Notes: generated by a model from the sequence alone, not told the origin. 64,000 nt of DNA from an uncultured Lachnospiraceae bacterium (GCA_947626745.1 CANQTF010000003.1:158371-222370), one strand, 5' to 3'. Counted from the first letter of the stretch, positions 17,267-26,073 are shown. Numbers and translations are program-made.

Positions 17267-17785
17267 ATGTTTAAAGAAGATCAACTGATCATGTGCGGCG
17301 GACACGGTGTCTGCCGCGTTGTTACCATTACGGACAATCCGATCGACAGATCGGATAAAAAACGCAAGTATTATGTACTGGAGCCGGTCTTTGAGAAGGG
17401 CAGTACCGTTTACACGCCGGTCGATAACGACAAGGTAGTCATGCGCAGGATCATGAACAGGCGGGAAGCGGAGGAATTGGTCGATCACATCACGGAGATC
17501 GAGACCGTTTGGATCCAAGAGGAAAAGAGCAGGGAGCAGATGTACAAGGATGCGATCCGCACCTATGATTGCCAGAGCCTCGTGCAGATCATCAAAACAC
17601 TGTATTTACGCAGACAGAGCCGCCTGAAGGAAGGCAAGAAGGTGTTGTCCTCGGACGAGCAGTACCTGCATAAAGCGGAAGAGCTTCTCTACAGCGAGAT
17701 GTCCCTTGCGCTTTCCATACCGAAAGAGGAAGTGGAGGCTTATATCAGAAAAGCCGTCCGCGGTAAAGAGAAGACAGCCACCTGA
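17267..17785 (+). CDS. CarD/CdnL-family transcription regulator
   Basis: A 172-residue protein of the CarD family. The N-terminal Tudor-like RNA polymerase-interaction domain is visible (MFKEDQLIMCGGHGVCRVVTI; KRKYYVLEPV; STVYTPVDN), followed by a helical DNA-binding C-terminal part (MSLALSIPKEEVEAYIRKA). In the family it binds RNA polymerase beta and stabilises open complexes, notably at rRNA promoters. Start at 17267 is chosen because GGAGGGAG precedes it and the domain begins at the first residue; an open frame going back to 17153 has no RBS. A 10-base hairpin follows 15 bases after the stop. Confidence 0.88.
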   Translation: MFKEDQLIMCGGHGVCRVVTITDNPIDRSDKKRKYYVLEPVFEKGSTVYTPVDNDKVVMRRIMNRREAEELVDHITEIETVWIQEEKSREQMYKDAIRTYDCQSLVQIIKTLYLRRQSRLKEGKKVLSSDEQYLHKAEELLYSEMSLALSIPKEEVEAYIRKAVRGKEKTAT

Positions 17786-17799
17786 GCGGTGATCGAAAA

Positions 17800-17824
17800 A
17801 GAGCCGGACGAAAAGTCCGGCTCT
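17800..17824 (-). terminator. Rho-independent terminator of the ComFB gene (probably bidirectional)
   Basis: AGAGCCGGAC (17800-17809) and GTCCGGCTCT (17815-17824) form a perfect 10-base stem with loop GAAAA. On the minus strand the stem is followed by TTTTT, so it ends the ComFB transcript; the CarD transcript runs into the same hairpin from the other side. Confidence 0.8.
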
Positions 17825-17885
17825 TGGTCTGTCGATGCTATCGTTTTGCGGTATAGACCGTATCTACTATAATATATGTGATCTG

Positions 17886-18158
17886 TCATGCTTCGTGCTT
17901 CGGGTGTGCGCTGATGATGTTGATCGCATTCATGACGGTCGTCATAACTTCCACTTCCGCCTGTTGGGAAGAGTTGTTCAGCTTCTGGAAAAGAGCGCCG
18001 GTGTCGGTCCTCACATACTGCGGCGTCAGTCGGTTGAGTGCAAAGGACGCCATATCTAAGCGGCATTTCTCGCAGGAACAGATATTCGGCATCGTGGGAA
18101 GTATCTTGTTGAGCTGATATTCCACAGCCTCCTCCATCATATTTTTTAAACCTTCCAT
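17886..18158 (-). CDS. ComFB-family protein (late competence development)
   Basis: A 90-residue protein of the ComFB family (PF10719). The family core is seen in MMEEAVEYQLNKIL, then CSCEKCRLDMASFALNRLTPQYV, which has the conserved Cys-x-Cys-x2-Cys pattern, and EVEVMTTVMNAINIIS. The Cys residues probably bind a metal. ComFB lies in the competence operon of Bacillus; recent work links the family to cyclic di-nucleotide binding. It is here as a single gene, convergent with CarD. A GAGGAGGA ribosome binding site precedes the ATG. Confidence 0.85.
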   Translation of the reverse strand: MEGLKNMMEEAVEYQLNKILPTMPNICSCEKCRLDMASFALNRLTPQYVRTDTGALFQKLNNSSQQAEVEVMTTVMNAINIISAHPKHEA

Positions 18159-18263
18159 AGAAGAATCCTCCTCTTTTGCCTAAAACGACAAATCACACAC
18201 ATATCATGTTAATACATTTTCCGTCAATAATCAATTATTATTTTGTATGCCGGCCTTTTTGCC

Positions 18264-18292
18264 TTGCATTTTATACGCAGAAACGGTATCCT
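18264..18292 (+). promoter_or_regulatory. Possible promoter of the exporter gene
   Basis: TTGCAT (18264-18269), 17-base spacer, TATCCT (18287-18292), 45 bases before the start codon at 18338. It matches the consensus only in part. Confidence 0.35.
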
Positions 18293-18337
18293 AATGTGTA
18301 AAGCGATCCGGGATATTACAGAAAGAAGCGAAATAAG

Positions 18338-19180
18338 ATGATAGATGTTATAATTGACAGCTTGACAGACAGCATAAGACTTCTGCCTTTCCTGTTCCTC
18401 ACGTACCTTGCCATGGAATATCTGGAACACAAGGCCGGTGCGAAGATGCAGGCTGCGATCCGGCGCGCGGACAAGGGAGGGCCGGTGCTCGGCGCGCTTC
18501 TCGGACTCTTTCCCCAGTGCGGCTTCTCGGCGGCGGCGTCCAATCTGTATGCCGGCGGCATCATTACGCTGGGGACCCTGATGGCGGTATTCCTGTCCAC
18601 GTCCGATGAAATGCTTCCCATTATGATATCCGAGAATGCCGGCATCGGCCTGATGGCCAAGGTGCTGGCTGTCAAGGCGGTCGTTGCGGCGGCCGCGGGC
18701 TTGGTGATCGACCGCGTTTCCGGCAGAAAGGATCGGGATCTGCAGATCGGGCATCTGTGCGAGCAGCATCATTGTCACTGTGAGAACGGCATATGGAGAT
18801 CCGCGCTGCATCACACGGTCGAGATCTTTGCCTATATTCTGCTGATCTCGCTGGTGTTGAACTCGGTGATCGCGTATGTGGGAGAGGAGGCGCTGGGAAG
18901 CCTGATCCTTGACCGTCCGGTGGCGGGCGCGGCGATCGCGGGGTTGGTCGGGCTTATCCCGAACTGCGCGGCCTCCGTAGCGATCACACAGCTGTATTTG
19001 GACGGTGTGCTGAGCGCGGGCGCGATGATTGCCGGATTGCTGTCTGGTACGGGCGTGGGGCTGTTGGTCCTGCTGCGGGTGAATGACGACCGCAGGGAGG
19101 ATCTGCGGGTGATCGGGCTGCTGTACCTGATCGGTGTGGCCGCGGGAATCGCGGTGGAAGCGCTCGGCATCGTTTTCTGA
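18338..19180 (+). CDS. ArsP_2-type putative metal/metalloid exporter
   Basis: A 280-residue membrane protein with about eight to ten spans, in two related halves: GALLGLFPQCGFSAAASNLYAGG and GLVGLIPNCAASVAITQLYLDG, each with a P-x-C motif in a re-entrant-like helix. This pattern is that of the ArsP_2/DUF2899 family, annotated as putative arsenic-efflux or manganese transport proteins. A His/Cys-rich loop (HLCEQHHCHCENG, residues ~140-153) between the halves is a likely metal-binding site. Monocistronic. Which ion it moves is unproved; the His/Cys loop favours a transition metal. Confidence 0.75.
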   Translation: MIDVIIDSLTDSIRLLPFLFLTYLAMEYLEHKAGAKMQAAIRRADKGGPVLGALLGLFPQCGFSAAASNLYAGGIITLGTLMAVFLSTSDEMLPIMISENAGIGLMAKVLAVKAVVAAAAGLVIDRVSGRKDRDLQIGHLCEQHHCHCENGIWRSALHHTVEIFAYILLISLVLNSVIAYVGEEALGSLILDRPVAGAAIAGLVGLIPNCAASVAITQLYLDGVLSAGAMIAGLLSGTGVGLLVLLRVNDDRREDLRVIGLLYLIGVAAGIAVEALGIVF

Positions 19181-19182
19181 GC

Positions 19183-19231
19183 AAAAAAAAGAACCGACCC
19201 CAGAGCGTGATCGCTCCAAAACCAGTTCTTA
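19183..19231 (-). terminator. Rho-independent terminator of tRNA-Lys (bidirectional)
   Basis: On the minus strand, AAGAACTGG pairs with a matching CCGGTTCTT-like arm around an inner GGAGCG/CGCTC hairpin, followed by a run of T (A-run at 19183-19190 on the plus strand). It follows the 3' end of the tRNA by four bases and also ends the exporter gene from the other side. Confidence 0.75.
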
Positions 19232-19235
19232 TAAA

Positions 19236-19308
19236 TGCACCGCCAGGGGCTCGAACCCTGGACACCCTGATTAAGAGTCAGGTGCTCTACCAACTGAGCT
19301 AGCGGTGC
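19236..19308 (-). tRNA. tRNA-Lys (anticodon CTT)
   Basis: The 73-base minus-strand sequence folds as a cloverleaf: acceptor GCACCGC/GCGGTGC, D-arm GCTCAGTTGGTAGAGC, anticodon arm CCTGA-CTCTTAA-TCAGG with anticodon CTT, and T-arm CAGGGTTCGAGCCCCTG with a normal TTCGA loop. The discriminator is A. CCA is not encoded. Confidence 0.95.
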
Positions 19309-19330
19309 GTGTCCGATAATTGCGCGTTGT

Positions 19331-19376
19331 TTCAACACGCAAGAGTTATTATAGTATAATGTTATTTGTATTGCAA
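19331..19376. promoter_or_regulatory. Overlapping divergent promoters for tRNA-Lys and TatD
   Basis: Minus strand: TTGCAA (19376-19371), 17-base spacer, perfect TATAAT (19353-19348), leading to the tRNA. Plus strand: TTCAAC (19331-19336), 18-base spacer, perfect TATAAT (19355-19360), leading to TatD. The two -10 boxes are only one base apart, so the promoters should compete. Confidence 0.6.
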
Positions 19377-19434
19377 GCATTTTTTAAAGAAATTTTGCGG
19401 GGCGGTCATGATGCCCGCCCGGGAGGAAACAAAA

Positions 19435-20202
19435 GTGATTTTTGAAAGTCATGCACACTATGACGACGAGGCGTTTGACGAAGACAGGGAGGCGCTTCTG
19501 CTCTCCCTGCGCGAGCATGGGATCGAATATGTGATCAATGTGGGATCGAGTATCGAGAACTGCCGAAAGACGCTGCGGCTGACGGAGCGATATCCATTTC
19601 TGTACGGCGCGATGGGCGTTCACCCAAGCGAGACGGGGGAGCTGAACGAAGAGGCTCTCGCGTGGCTTAAGGAACAGTGTGCGGCGCCCAAGGTCGTTGC
19701 GGTGGGGGAGATCGGACTGGACTATCACTGGGAAGAGCCGGAGATCTCCGTGCAGAAAACGTGGTTTGAGCGGCAGCTTGCATTGGCCCGCGAGGTCGGG
19801 CTCCCCGTGATCATCCACTCGCGGGAGGCTGCGAAAGATACGCTGGATATCATGCGGGCGCACCGCGCGGAAGAGATTGGCGGCGTGATCCACTGCTTTT
19901 CTTATACGAAGGAGACTGCGCGGGAATATTTGGAGATGGGATATTATTTTGGCATCGGTGGCGTGGTCACATTTCGCAATGCGAAAAAATTGAAAGAAGC
20001 GGTGCAGTATATCCCTATGGACAGGATCCTGTTGGAGACGGACAGCCCGTACCTTGCGCCTGAACCGAACCGCGGACAGCGCAATTCGTCGCTGAACCTG
20101 CCCTATGTGGTACAGGAGATCGCGGCGCTAAAAGGCATTTCCTGCGAGGAAGTGGAAGATATCACGAGCGGTAACGCGAAGCGGCTGTTTTGTATCGCGT
20201 AA
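19435..20202 (+). CDS. tatD: TatD-family metal-dependent deoxyribonuclease
   Basis: A 255-residue TIM-barrel metallohydrolase. Metal ligands are visible: ESHAHYDDEAF (HxH near the start), GEIGLDYHW (Glu), VIIHSREA (His), GVIHCFSYT (His) and LLETDSPYLAPEPNRG (Asp). The GTG at 19435 is chosen because GGGAGG lies ten bases upstream and because family members begin directly with the I-x-x-H-x-H strand; upstream in-frame starts lack an RBS and add unrelated residues. It lies 57 bases before rsmA, the usual order, although the RNase M5 gene normally found between them is absent. Confidence 0.92.
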   Translation: MIFESHAHYDDEAFDEDREALLLSLREHGIEYVINVGSSIENCRKTLRLTERYPFLYGAMGVHPSETGELNEEALAWLKEQCAAPKVVAVGEIGLDYHWEEPEISVQKTWFERQLALAREVGLPVIIHSREAAKDTLDIMRAHRAEEIGGVIHCFSYTKETAREYLEMGYYFGIGGVVTFRNAKKLKEAVQYIPMDRILLETDSPYLAPEPNRGQRNSSLNLPYVVQEIAALKGISCEEVEDITSGNAKRLFCIA

Positions 20203-20259
20203 GGAGTTCCTGCGCGATCCTAAGTCTTTTGGCGCTTTCGGCAGATAAGAGAGGTTTTT

Positions 20260-21126
20260 ATGGCGACGCTTGGAAACAGAAGAAGCACGGAGGAGATTAT
20301 ACGTAAGTACCGGTTTGATCTCCGGAAAAAGTTCGGGCAGAATTTTTTGATAGACAACAATATACTGGACAAGATCGTGGAGGCGGCAGGGATCACACGA
20401 AACGACTGCGTTCTGGAGATCGGGCCGGGCATCGGTACCATGACGCAGCGTCTGGCGGAGGAAGCCGGGGAAGTCGTGGCGGTGGAGATCGACAAAAATC
20501 TGATCCCGATCCTTGCCGAGACGCTGGCGGGGTATGACAACGTGACGGTCCTCAATGAGGATATCCTGAAAACGGATATCCGGGCGATCGCGCGGCAGCA
20601 CGGCGGCCGGCCGCTTAAGGTGGTGGCGAATCTTCCGTATTATATCACCACGCCGATCATCATGTCGCTTTTGGAGAGCCGTGTGCCGATAGAGAGCGTG
20701 ACGGTCATGGTGCAGAAAGAGGTGGCGGACCGTATGCGGGTCGGGCCGGGCTCTAAGGATTACGGCGCGCTGTCGCTGGCGGTGCAGTATTACGCCAAGC
20801 CGGAGATCGTCACCAAAGTGCCGGCTGCCTGTTTTATGCCGAGGCCCAATGTGGACAGCACGGTGATCCGGCTGACTTGTTATGAGGAACCGCCGGTGAA
20901 GGCGCGGGACGAGGCGTGGCTCTTCGCGGTGATCCGGGCATCCTTTAACCAACGCCGAAAAACGCTGGCAAACGGGCTGGCCAATGCGGGCGGTCTGGGG
21001 CTGAACAGGCAGCAGGTGGAAACCGTCCTCGCGCAGATGGGACTGCCCCGGAACATACGCGGCGAAACGCTTACTTTAGAACGGTTTACAGAACTTTCCG
21101 ACCGGCTGCTCGCGCTTCGGGCATAA
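20260..21126 (+). CDS. rsmA: 16S rRNA (A1518/A1519-N6,N6)-dimethyltransferase
   Basis: A 288-residue KsgA/RsmA methyltransferase that dimethylates two adjacent adenines in the last 16S helix. FGQNFLIDNNILDKIV, the SAM motif VLEIGPGIGTMTQRLA (residues ~48-63), AVEIDKNLIP, and the catalytic NLPYYITTPIIM (NxPY) are present; the C-terminal lobe ends in the typical KTLANGLANAGG and PRNIRGETLTLERFTELSD. The ATG is preceded by AGAGAGG. It is the last gene of the tatD unit and is followed by a terminator. Confidence 0.96.
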   Translation: MATLGNRRSTEEIIRKYRFDLRKKFGQNFLIDNNILDKIVEAAGITRNDCVLEIGPGIGTMTQRLAEEAGEVVAVEIDKNLIPILAETLAGYDNVTVLNEDILKTDIRAIARQHGGRPLKVVANLPYYITTPIIMSLLESRVPIESVTVMVQKEVADRMRVGPGSKDYGALSLAVQYYAKPEIVTKVPAACFMPRPNVDSTVIRLTCYEEPPVKARDEAWLFAVIRASFNQRRKTLANGLANAGGLGLNRQQVETVLAQMGLPRNIRGETLTLERFTELSDRLLALRA

Positions 21127-21170
21127 CGGAGCATAACGAAAAAAATACAAGATAAAGTACAGATCTGCTT

Positions 21171-21232
21171 TAGCATCTCCATATGTTGGTATATTTTACA
21201 CAGAAACTTTCCAAATTGGAGATGCTATTTTT
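21171..21232 (+). terminator. Terminator of the tatD-rsmA operon
   Basis: TAGCATCTCC (21171-21180) pairs perfectly with GGAGATGCTA (21218-21227); an inner TTGG/CCAA pair extends the stem. TTTTT follows at once. The loop is long (~37 bases), so this may also hold another structure. Confidence 0.6.
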
Positions 21233-21244
21233 ACGTTTATTTTA

Positions 21245-21273
21245 TTTACATTAACATGCGGCTATGGTAAACT
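21245..21273 (+). promoter_or_regulatory. Promoter of the TPR protein-glgB unit
   Basis: TTTACA (21245-21250), 17-base spacer, TAAACT (21268-21273), about 95 bases before the start codon. Confidence 0.5.
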
Positions 21274-21368
21274 AAAACAGTGAAAATAGGCTTACTATGT
21301 GGAGAATGTGCGGCGAGACGGCGTAAGGGGCCGAATGGCTGCGGGAACACAGTGATGAGGTGACTACC

Positions 21369-24002
21369 TTGGATAAGTATGAATACAAAGTACGGGCCGA
21401 TGAGATCAAAGCGCTGATCTCGGAAGGGAAATTTGCGGAGGCTGTCAGCATTGCCGACACGATAGACTGGCGCAGGGTCAAGAGCGTGATGATGCTCTGT
21501 ACTATCAGCGACCTGTATAAGATCAACAGAAGATATCGGGAGAGTAAGGATATCCTGCTCCTCGCCTACGAGAAGCATCCTACGGGGCGGCTGATCGTCT
21601 ACTCGCTGTGCGAGCTTTCTATCAAGCTGGAAGAGTACGCAGATGTGATGAAGTACTTTGAAGACTTCGTGCATATCGCCCCGAAGGATACAGGCAGATA
21701 TATCCTGCAGTACCGCCTCTATGAGGCGCAGGACGTCAGCCTCGAAGAGAGGATAGCGGTACTGGAAGAGTTCAAGAAGCGCGATTACAGAGAGAAATGG
21801 GCATATGAGCTGGCGTATCTGTATCACAGGATCGGGCTTGCCACGAAGTGCGTGGAAGAGTGCGACGAGATGTTCCTCTGGTTCGGAGAGGGCAAATACG
21901 TTATCAAGGCGCTGGAATTAAAGGCGCTTCATGAGCCGCTGAACGAAGACCAGCAGGCTAAGTACGACGCGTGGACTAAAGAGCGCGAGACGGGGGAACC
22001 CGCGGAGGAGGAGAGCGAGGCTCGGGAAGAGGACGATGCGGACGGCGTGTCCGAGGATACGCAGATCGCCGGACAGATCCGCCATGCGGAAGAGGACGGC
22101 GGTACACAGGAGATCTCTGGCGCGCCGACAACGGAACTGCCGGAAGTCAAGACAATGGATCTGGGGCAGTACAATACGATCAATCTGCAGATGGCGCTGG
22201 CGGAGAGCATGAAGGAGATCCTTGCGGACGATGCGCCGCAGGAGGCGGGGACGCCCGAAGAGCCCGTGGAAGAGCCGGACGAAGAGGAGCAGTATGAAGA
22301 AGACGAGGACGGGGAGGAAGAAGACCCCGTGGCGGCATCGCTGATCGCGCCGCTGTTGGAGGAGACGGAGGAGATGCCCGCTCCCGAAGCGGTGGAGGAA
22401 AAGATACAGGAAGCCGCCGCTATTGTGAGATTCCCGGAACAGGCAAAACCGAACGCGGAGAAAACGCCGGTGCGTGAAGAACCTGCCGCCGCGGCGCAGG
22501 ACAGACCGAAGTCCATGAGCGCGGACGAGCTGCAGGAGATCAGTACACAGATCGCTTCGGAGGATACGGCGTCTTTCAATGCGCAGCAGATCGTGGAAAA
22601 ACTGAGAAAAGAGGCGCAGCAGGGGATCGCGGCATCGGGGGAGGTCCTCACGCCGTTAAATGCGCGCCCGTCTAAATATGATAATTTCCTTTCGCAGGAG
22701 TATGACGGACAGATCAGTCTCGTCGTGCCGGAGGCGGCGCACGTGGAGAAGCAGATCACCGGACAGCTCAGCATAGACGATATCATGGCTGAGTGGGAGG
22801 AGATGAAGCGGACGAGCCAGGAGCGGCGCATGGAGGAGGTGCGGCAGCGGATCCTTGCGCATACGGGCAATCTCTTTGCGGATTTCGACGAGGCGACCAA
22901 AAACGGCCTGCTGGAAGAACTGGAGCGGGCGTTTGTGGCGGCGATCATGAAGGATTCCGACAAGAAGCCGTCTATTAAGAAAGTGATCCTGCCGGACGAC
23001 GACGAAAAGATCAATTCCGCGTTAGATGCAGTGAAGTCCGAGGCGGAGCAGCTTGCAGTGAGTACGGCTGCCGCCAGAAAACAGGCCGAGGAAGAGGCGG
23101 ACGACGGTGTGGAGGAGCTGGAAGAGATCGAGGAACCCGCGGCGGCGCCTGAGGAGGAAGAAGCTGCAGGGGAGAGCGGAGCCTCCGATGAGGCTGCACA
23201 AGAGGCGAAGAAAAAGCCTGTGGCGGCGGAGGCGGACGAAACCATACAGGATCGCGAGCTGACACCGGAGGAACAGGAGCTTTTCGGACAGTTCACGCAT
23301 CACCGCAAGTCCAAGAAGCAGCTGCTGTATACACTGGATAATATGAGCCTTGCGCCTTACACAGGTAACGTGATTATTTCCGGCGAGGAGGATACCACCG
23401 CGCTGGCGCTGGCGAAAGCGCTGATCAAAGAGATGCAGTACAACGACAGCAATTTTTCGGGAAAAGTGGCAAAGATATCGGCCAATGTCCTGAACAAGAA
23501 GGACGTCGCGGAGACGTTTGCCAGACTGGATAACGGCGCGCTCATCATAGAGAAGGCTTCGCGCCTGAAGCCGCTCACGGTCTCCAAGATGATCAAGGTC
23601 TTGGAAAAAGATAACATGGGACTTTTGCTCATCATAACGGACAAGAAGCAGAGCGTCAACCAGCTGCTGGCGGATCACGCCGAATTGAATAACAATTTCA
23701 ATCTGCGGATAGACATCGAGCCGCTGAACGATGAGGCGTTGGTGGAATACGCGAAACAGTATGCGGAGGAGATGGAGTACTCTATCGACGAGTTCGGCAT
23801 TCTGGCGCTTCACACGCGGATCGCGGACAGGCAGACGAGCGATCATGAGGTGAGCATGGCGGAGGTCAGGGACTTGGTCGATGAGGCGATCTTCTATGCG
23901 AACAAAAAAACGCCGAAACATTTTATGGATATTTTGCTGGCAAAGCGTTATGATGATGATGATATGATCATATTGAGAGAGAAAGATTTCATGCACTATT
24001 AA
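21369..24002 (+). CDS. Large TPR-like protein with degenerate AAA-type C-terminal domain
   Basis: About 877 residues. I choose the TTG at 21369, because GAGGTGA is six bases before it; the GTG at 21360 lies inside that RBS. Residues ~1-200 are helical repeats (KFAEAVSIADTIDWRRVKSVMMLC; YRESKDILLLAYEKHP) like TPRs. Residues ~200-640 are acidic, low-complexity and probably disordered. The last ~230 residues (GNVIISGEEDTTALALAKALIKEM; DNGALIIEKASRL; GLLLIITDK) have the order of an AAA ATPase fold, but without Walker A lysine or Walker B DE, so it should not use ATP. Such proteins are common before glgB in Lachnospiraceae; the role is unknown. Confidence 0.7.
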   Translation: MDKYEYKVRADEIKALISEGKFAEAVSIADTIDWRRVKSVMMLCTISDLYKINRRYRESKDILLLAYEKHPTGRLIVYSLCELSIKLEEYADVMKYFEDFVHIAPKDTGRYILQYRLYEAQDVSLEERIAVLEEFKKRDYREKWAYELAYLYHRIGLATKCVEECDEMFLWFGEGKYVIKALELKALHEPLNEDQQAKYDAWTKERETGEPAEEESEAREEDDADGVSEDTQIAGQIRHAEEDGGTQEISGAPTTELPEVKTMDLGQYNTINLQMALAESMKEILADDAPQEAGTPEEPVEEPDEEEQYEEDEDGEEEDPVAASLIAPLLEETEEMPAPEAVEEKIQEAAAIVRFPEQAKPNAEKTPVREEPAAAAQDRPKSMSADELQEISTQIASEDTASFNAQQIVEKLRKEAQQGIAASGEVLTPLNARPSKYDNFLSQEYDGQISLVVPEAAHVEKQITGQLSIDDIMAEWEEMKRTSQERRMEEVRQRILAHTGNLFADFDEATKNGLLEELERAFVAAIMKDSDKKPSIKKVILPDDDEKINSALDAVKSEAEQLAVSTAAARKQAEEEADDGVEELEEIEEPAAAPEEEEAAGESGASDEAAQEAKKKPVAAEADETIQDRELTPEEQELFGQFTHHRKSKKQLLYTLDNMSLAPYTGNVIISGEEDTTALALAKALIKEMQYNDSNFSGKVAKISANVLNKKDVAETFARLDNGALIIEKASRLKPLTVSKMIKVLEKDNMGLLLIITDKKQSVNQLLADHAELNNNFNLRIDIEPLNDEALVEYAKQYAEEMEYSIDEFGILALHTRIADRQTSDHEVSMAEVRDLVDEAIFYANKKTPKHFMDILLAKRYDDDDMIILREKDFMHY

Positions 24003-24027
24003 AAAGCAAAGCAAGAGGGGGAAACTT

Positions 24028-25962
24028 ATGGCGGCAAAAAAAGAGAGCAAGACAAAAGCAGCGGAGGAAAACCGCGTATTTATCTCGCAGGACGACCAGT
24101 ACCTGTTCGGGCAGGGCGCGCACTACGATATCTACAAGAAGCTGGGCGCGCATCCGTCGGTCGAGAACGGTGAAAAGGGTATGTTCTTTGCGGTGTGGGC
24201 GCCGAATGCGGCGTGCGTACACGTGATCGGTACGTTCAACGGCTGGAATGAAGAGATGCACATGATGCAGAAGCTTGACCCTTCCGGCATCTACACGCTG
24301 TTCATTCCCGGCGTGGGCGAGAATGAACTGTATAAGTATCTGATCCACACGCCTTCCGGCGAAAAACTGTACAAGGCGGATCCCTTTGCGAACTATGCGG
24401 AGATGCGGCCGGGCAACGCTTCCAAGACTTACGATATCAGCAAGTTTAAATGGACGGACAGCGCGTGGATGACGAGCCGCAACGGCAAAGATTACACCAA
24501 AGAGCCGGTTGCGATCTATGAGTGCCATATCGGTTCATGGATGAAGCACCCGAACGGGACGCCGGACGGTTTCTACAATTACCGGGAATTTGCGGACAGG
24601 ATCGTAGAATACCTGAAAGAGATGAAATACACCCATGTGGAGCTTATGGGGATCGCGGAGTACCCCTATGACGGTTCTTGGGGATATCAGGTGACCGGTT
24701 ACTATGCGCCGACATCCAGACACGGGACGCCGGACGATTTCATGTATCTTGTCAACACGCTGCACCGCAATAAGATCGGCGTCATCTTGGATTGGGTCCC
24801 GGCGCACTTCGCCACCGATGCGCACGGGCTTGGCAGGTTCGACGGGGAGTGCATCTTCGAGCATCCCGATCCGAGGATCGGAGAGCACCCCGACTGGGGA
24901 ACGAAGATCTTTAACTACGGCAGAACGGAAGTCAAGAATTTCCTGATCGCCAATGCGCTGTTCTGGCTCAAGGAGTACCATATCGACGGGATCCGCGTGG
25001 ACGCGGTGGCCTCCATGCTCTATCTGGACTACGGCAAGCGCGACGGACAGTGGGTGCCGAACAAGTACGGCGGCAACGAGAATCTGGAGGCGATCGAGTT
25101 CTTCAAACATTTGAATTCCGTCGTGCTCGGAACATATCCGGGCTTTATGACGATAGCGGAAGAATCCACCGCCTGGCCCAAGGTGACGGCCAAAGTGGAG
25201 GACGACGGGCTGGGATTCAGTTTCAAGTGGAATATGGGCTGGATGCATGATTTCTGCGACTATATGAAGCTTGACCCGTATTTCCGTAAGAACGACCACT
25301 ACGCGCTGACTTTTGCGATGACATACAACAGCAGCGAGAATTATATCCTGCCGCTGTCCCATGACGAGGTGGTGCATCTGAAATGCTCTATGGTCAACAA
25401 GATGCCCGGCTACCCCGTGGATAAATATGCGAACCTGCGCGCGGGCTATACATATATGTTCGGCCATGCGGGCAAGAAGCTGCTCTTTATGGGACAGGAC
25501 TTCGGACAGGAGAGAGAGTGGAGCGAGGCGAGGGAGTTAGACTGGTATCTGCTCGGCGAGGAACAGAACAGAGGGATGCACGAGTATGTGAAAGAGCTCT
25601 TAAACCTCTACCGCAAATATCCTTCGATGTACTCCATAGACAACAACTGGGACGGATTCGAGTGGCTGAATGCGGACGACAGCGACCACAGCGTATACAG
25701 CTTCTACAGAAAAGACAAGACCGGCAAAAACAACATCATGTTCGTGATCAACATGACGCCCATGATGTGGGAGAATTATATGGTCGGCGTGCCGAAGAAA
25801 AAGAAATACAAGCTGCTTTTCCACAGCGACGAGAAGCGCTTCGGAGGAAACGGCCACGAGATCCCGGCGGAGCTTCAGGCAGTCAAGGGTGTCTGCAATT
25901 TCAAGGATTACAATATCTCCTTTGATCTGCCGCCGTACACCGCAGCAGTGTTCATTTTCTAA
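24028..25962 (+). CDS. glgB: 1,4-alpha-glucan branching enzyme
   Basis: A 644-residue GH13 enzyme that cuts an alpha-1,4 chain and rejoins it by an alpha-1,6 bond in glycogen. Order: N-terminal lysine-rich tail, CBM48 (FAVWAPNAACVHVIGTFNGWN), then the barrel with YPYDGSWGYQVTGYYAPTSR, DGIRVDAVASMLYLDY (nucleophile Asp ~325), the acid/base Glu in TIAEESTAWP, and LPLSHDEVVHLK. The C-terminal beta domain ends in PPYTAAVF. No other glycogen gene is in the window; it follows the TPR protein after 25 bases with an AGAGGGGG ribosome binding site. Confidence 0.95.
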   Translation: MAAKKESKTKAAEENRVFISQDDQYLFGQGAHYDIYKKLGAHPSVENGEKGMFFAVWAPNAACVHVIGTFNGWNEEMHMMQKLDPSGIYTLFIPGVGENELYKYLIHTPSGEKLYKADPFANYAEMRPGNASKTYDISKFKWTDSAWMTSRNGKDYTKEPVAIYECHIGSWMKHPNGTPDGFYNYREFADRIVEYLKEMKYTHVELMGIAEYPYDGSWGYQVTGYYAPTSRHGTPDDFMYLVNTLHRNKIGVILDWVPAHFATDAHGLGRFDGECIFEHPDPRIGEHPDWGTKIFNYGRTEVKNFLIANALFWLKEYHIDGIRVDAVASMLYLDYGKRDGQWVPNKYGGNENLEAIEFFKHLNSVVLGTYPGFMTIAEESTAWPKVTAKVEDDGLGFSFKWNMGWMHDFCDYMKLDPYFRKNDHYALTFAMTYNSSENYILPLSHDEVVHLKCSMVNKMPGYPVDKYANLRAGYTYMFGHAGKKLLFMGQDFGQEREWSEARELDWYLLGEEQNRGMHEYVKELLNLYRKYPSMYSIDNNWDGFEWLNADDSDHSVYSFYRKDKTGKNNIMFVINMTPMMWENYMVGVPKKKKYKLLFHSDEKRFGGNGHEIPAELQAVKGVCNFKDYNISFDLPPYTAAVFIF

Positions 25963-25983
25963 AGCAATCTGCGGCGCAAAGGT

Positions 25984-26010
25984 TAAGAAAGTGCATGACC
26001 GTGCCGAAAT
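25984..26010 (+). promoter_or_regulatory. Sigma-28 (SigD/FliA)-type promoter of the flagellin operon
   Basis: TAAG (25984-25987), 15-base spacer, GCCGAAAT (26003-26010). The consensus of flagellar sigma-28 promoters in Firmicutes is TAAA-N15-GCCGATAT, so 10 of 12 bases match with the right spacing. The genes that follow encode flagellin and FliS. Confidence 0.75.
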
Positions 26011-26045
26011 AAAGGGTGAATGTGAAAAGCATTCGCCCTTTTTCT
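26011..26045 (+). terminator. Terminator of glgB, overlapping the sigma-28 start site
   Basis: AAAGGGTGAATG (26011-26022) pairs with CATTCGCCCTTT (26030-26041) with one G-T pair; the loop is TGAAAAG and T follows. It stops transcripts from glgB. The left arm begins at the base after the sigma-28 -10 box. Confidence 0.8.
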
Positions 26046-26073
26046 ATTTATTATGACTGCATCGGAGATTTGT

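Noticed and set aside
15862..17268. Long open frame on the minus strand opposite the S-adenosylhomocysteinase gene
   Set aside because: The plus strand is a clear ahcY with all motifs; the minus frame has low-complexity, Arg/His-rich sequence typical of an antisense shadow in GC-rich codons and no RBS.
18832..19380. Minus-strand frame with the stretch HAPLAQLVEHLTLNQGV near 19240-19310
   Set aside because: This well-known sequence is an artefact of translating through a tRNA gene; the tRNA-Lys is real.
21929..23296. Minus-strand Ser-rich open frame within the TPR protein gene
   Set aside because: It reflects the acidic low-complexity region read backwards (GAG/GAA become CTC/TTC and Ser codons); no RBS.
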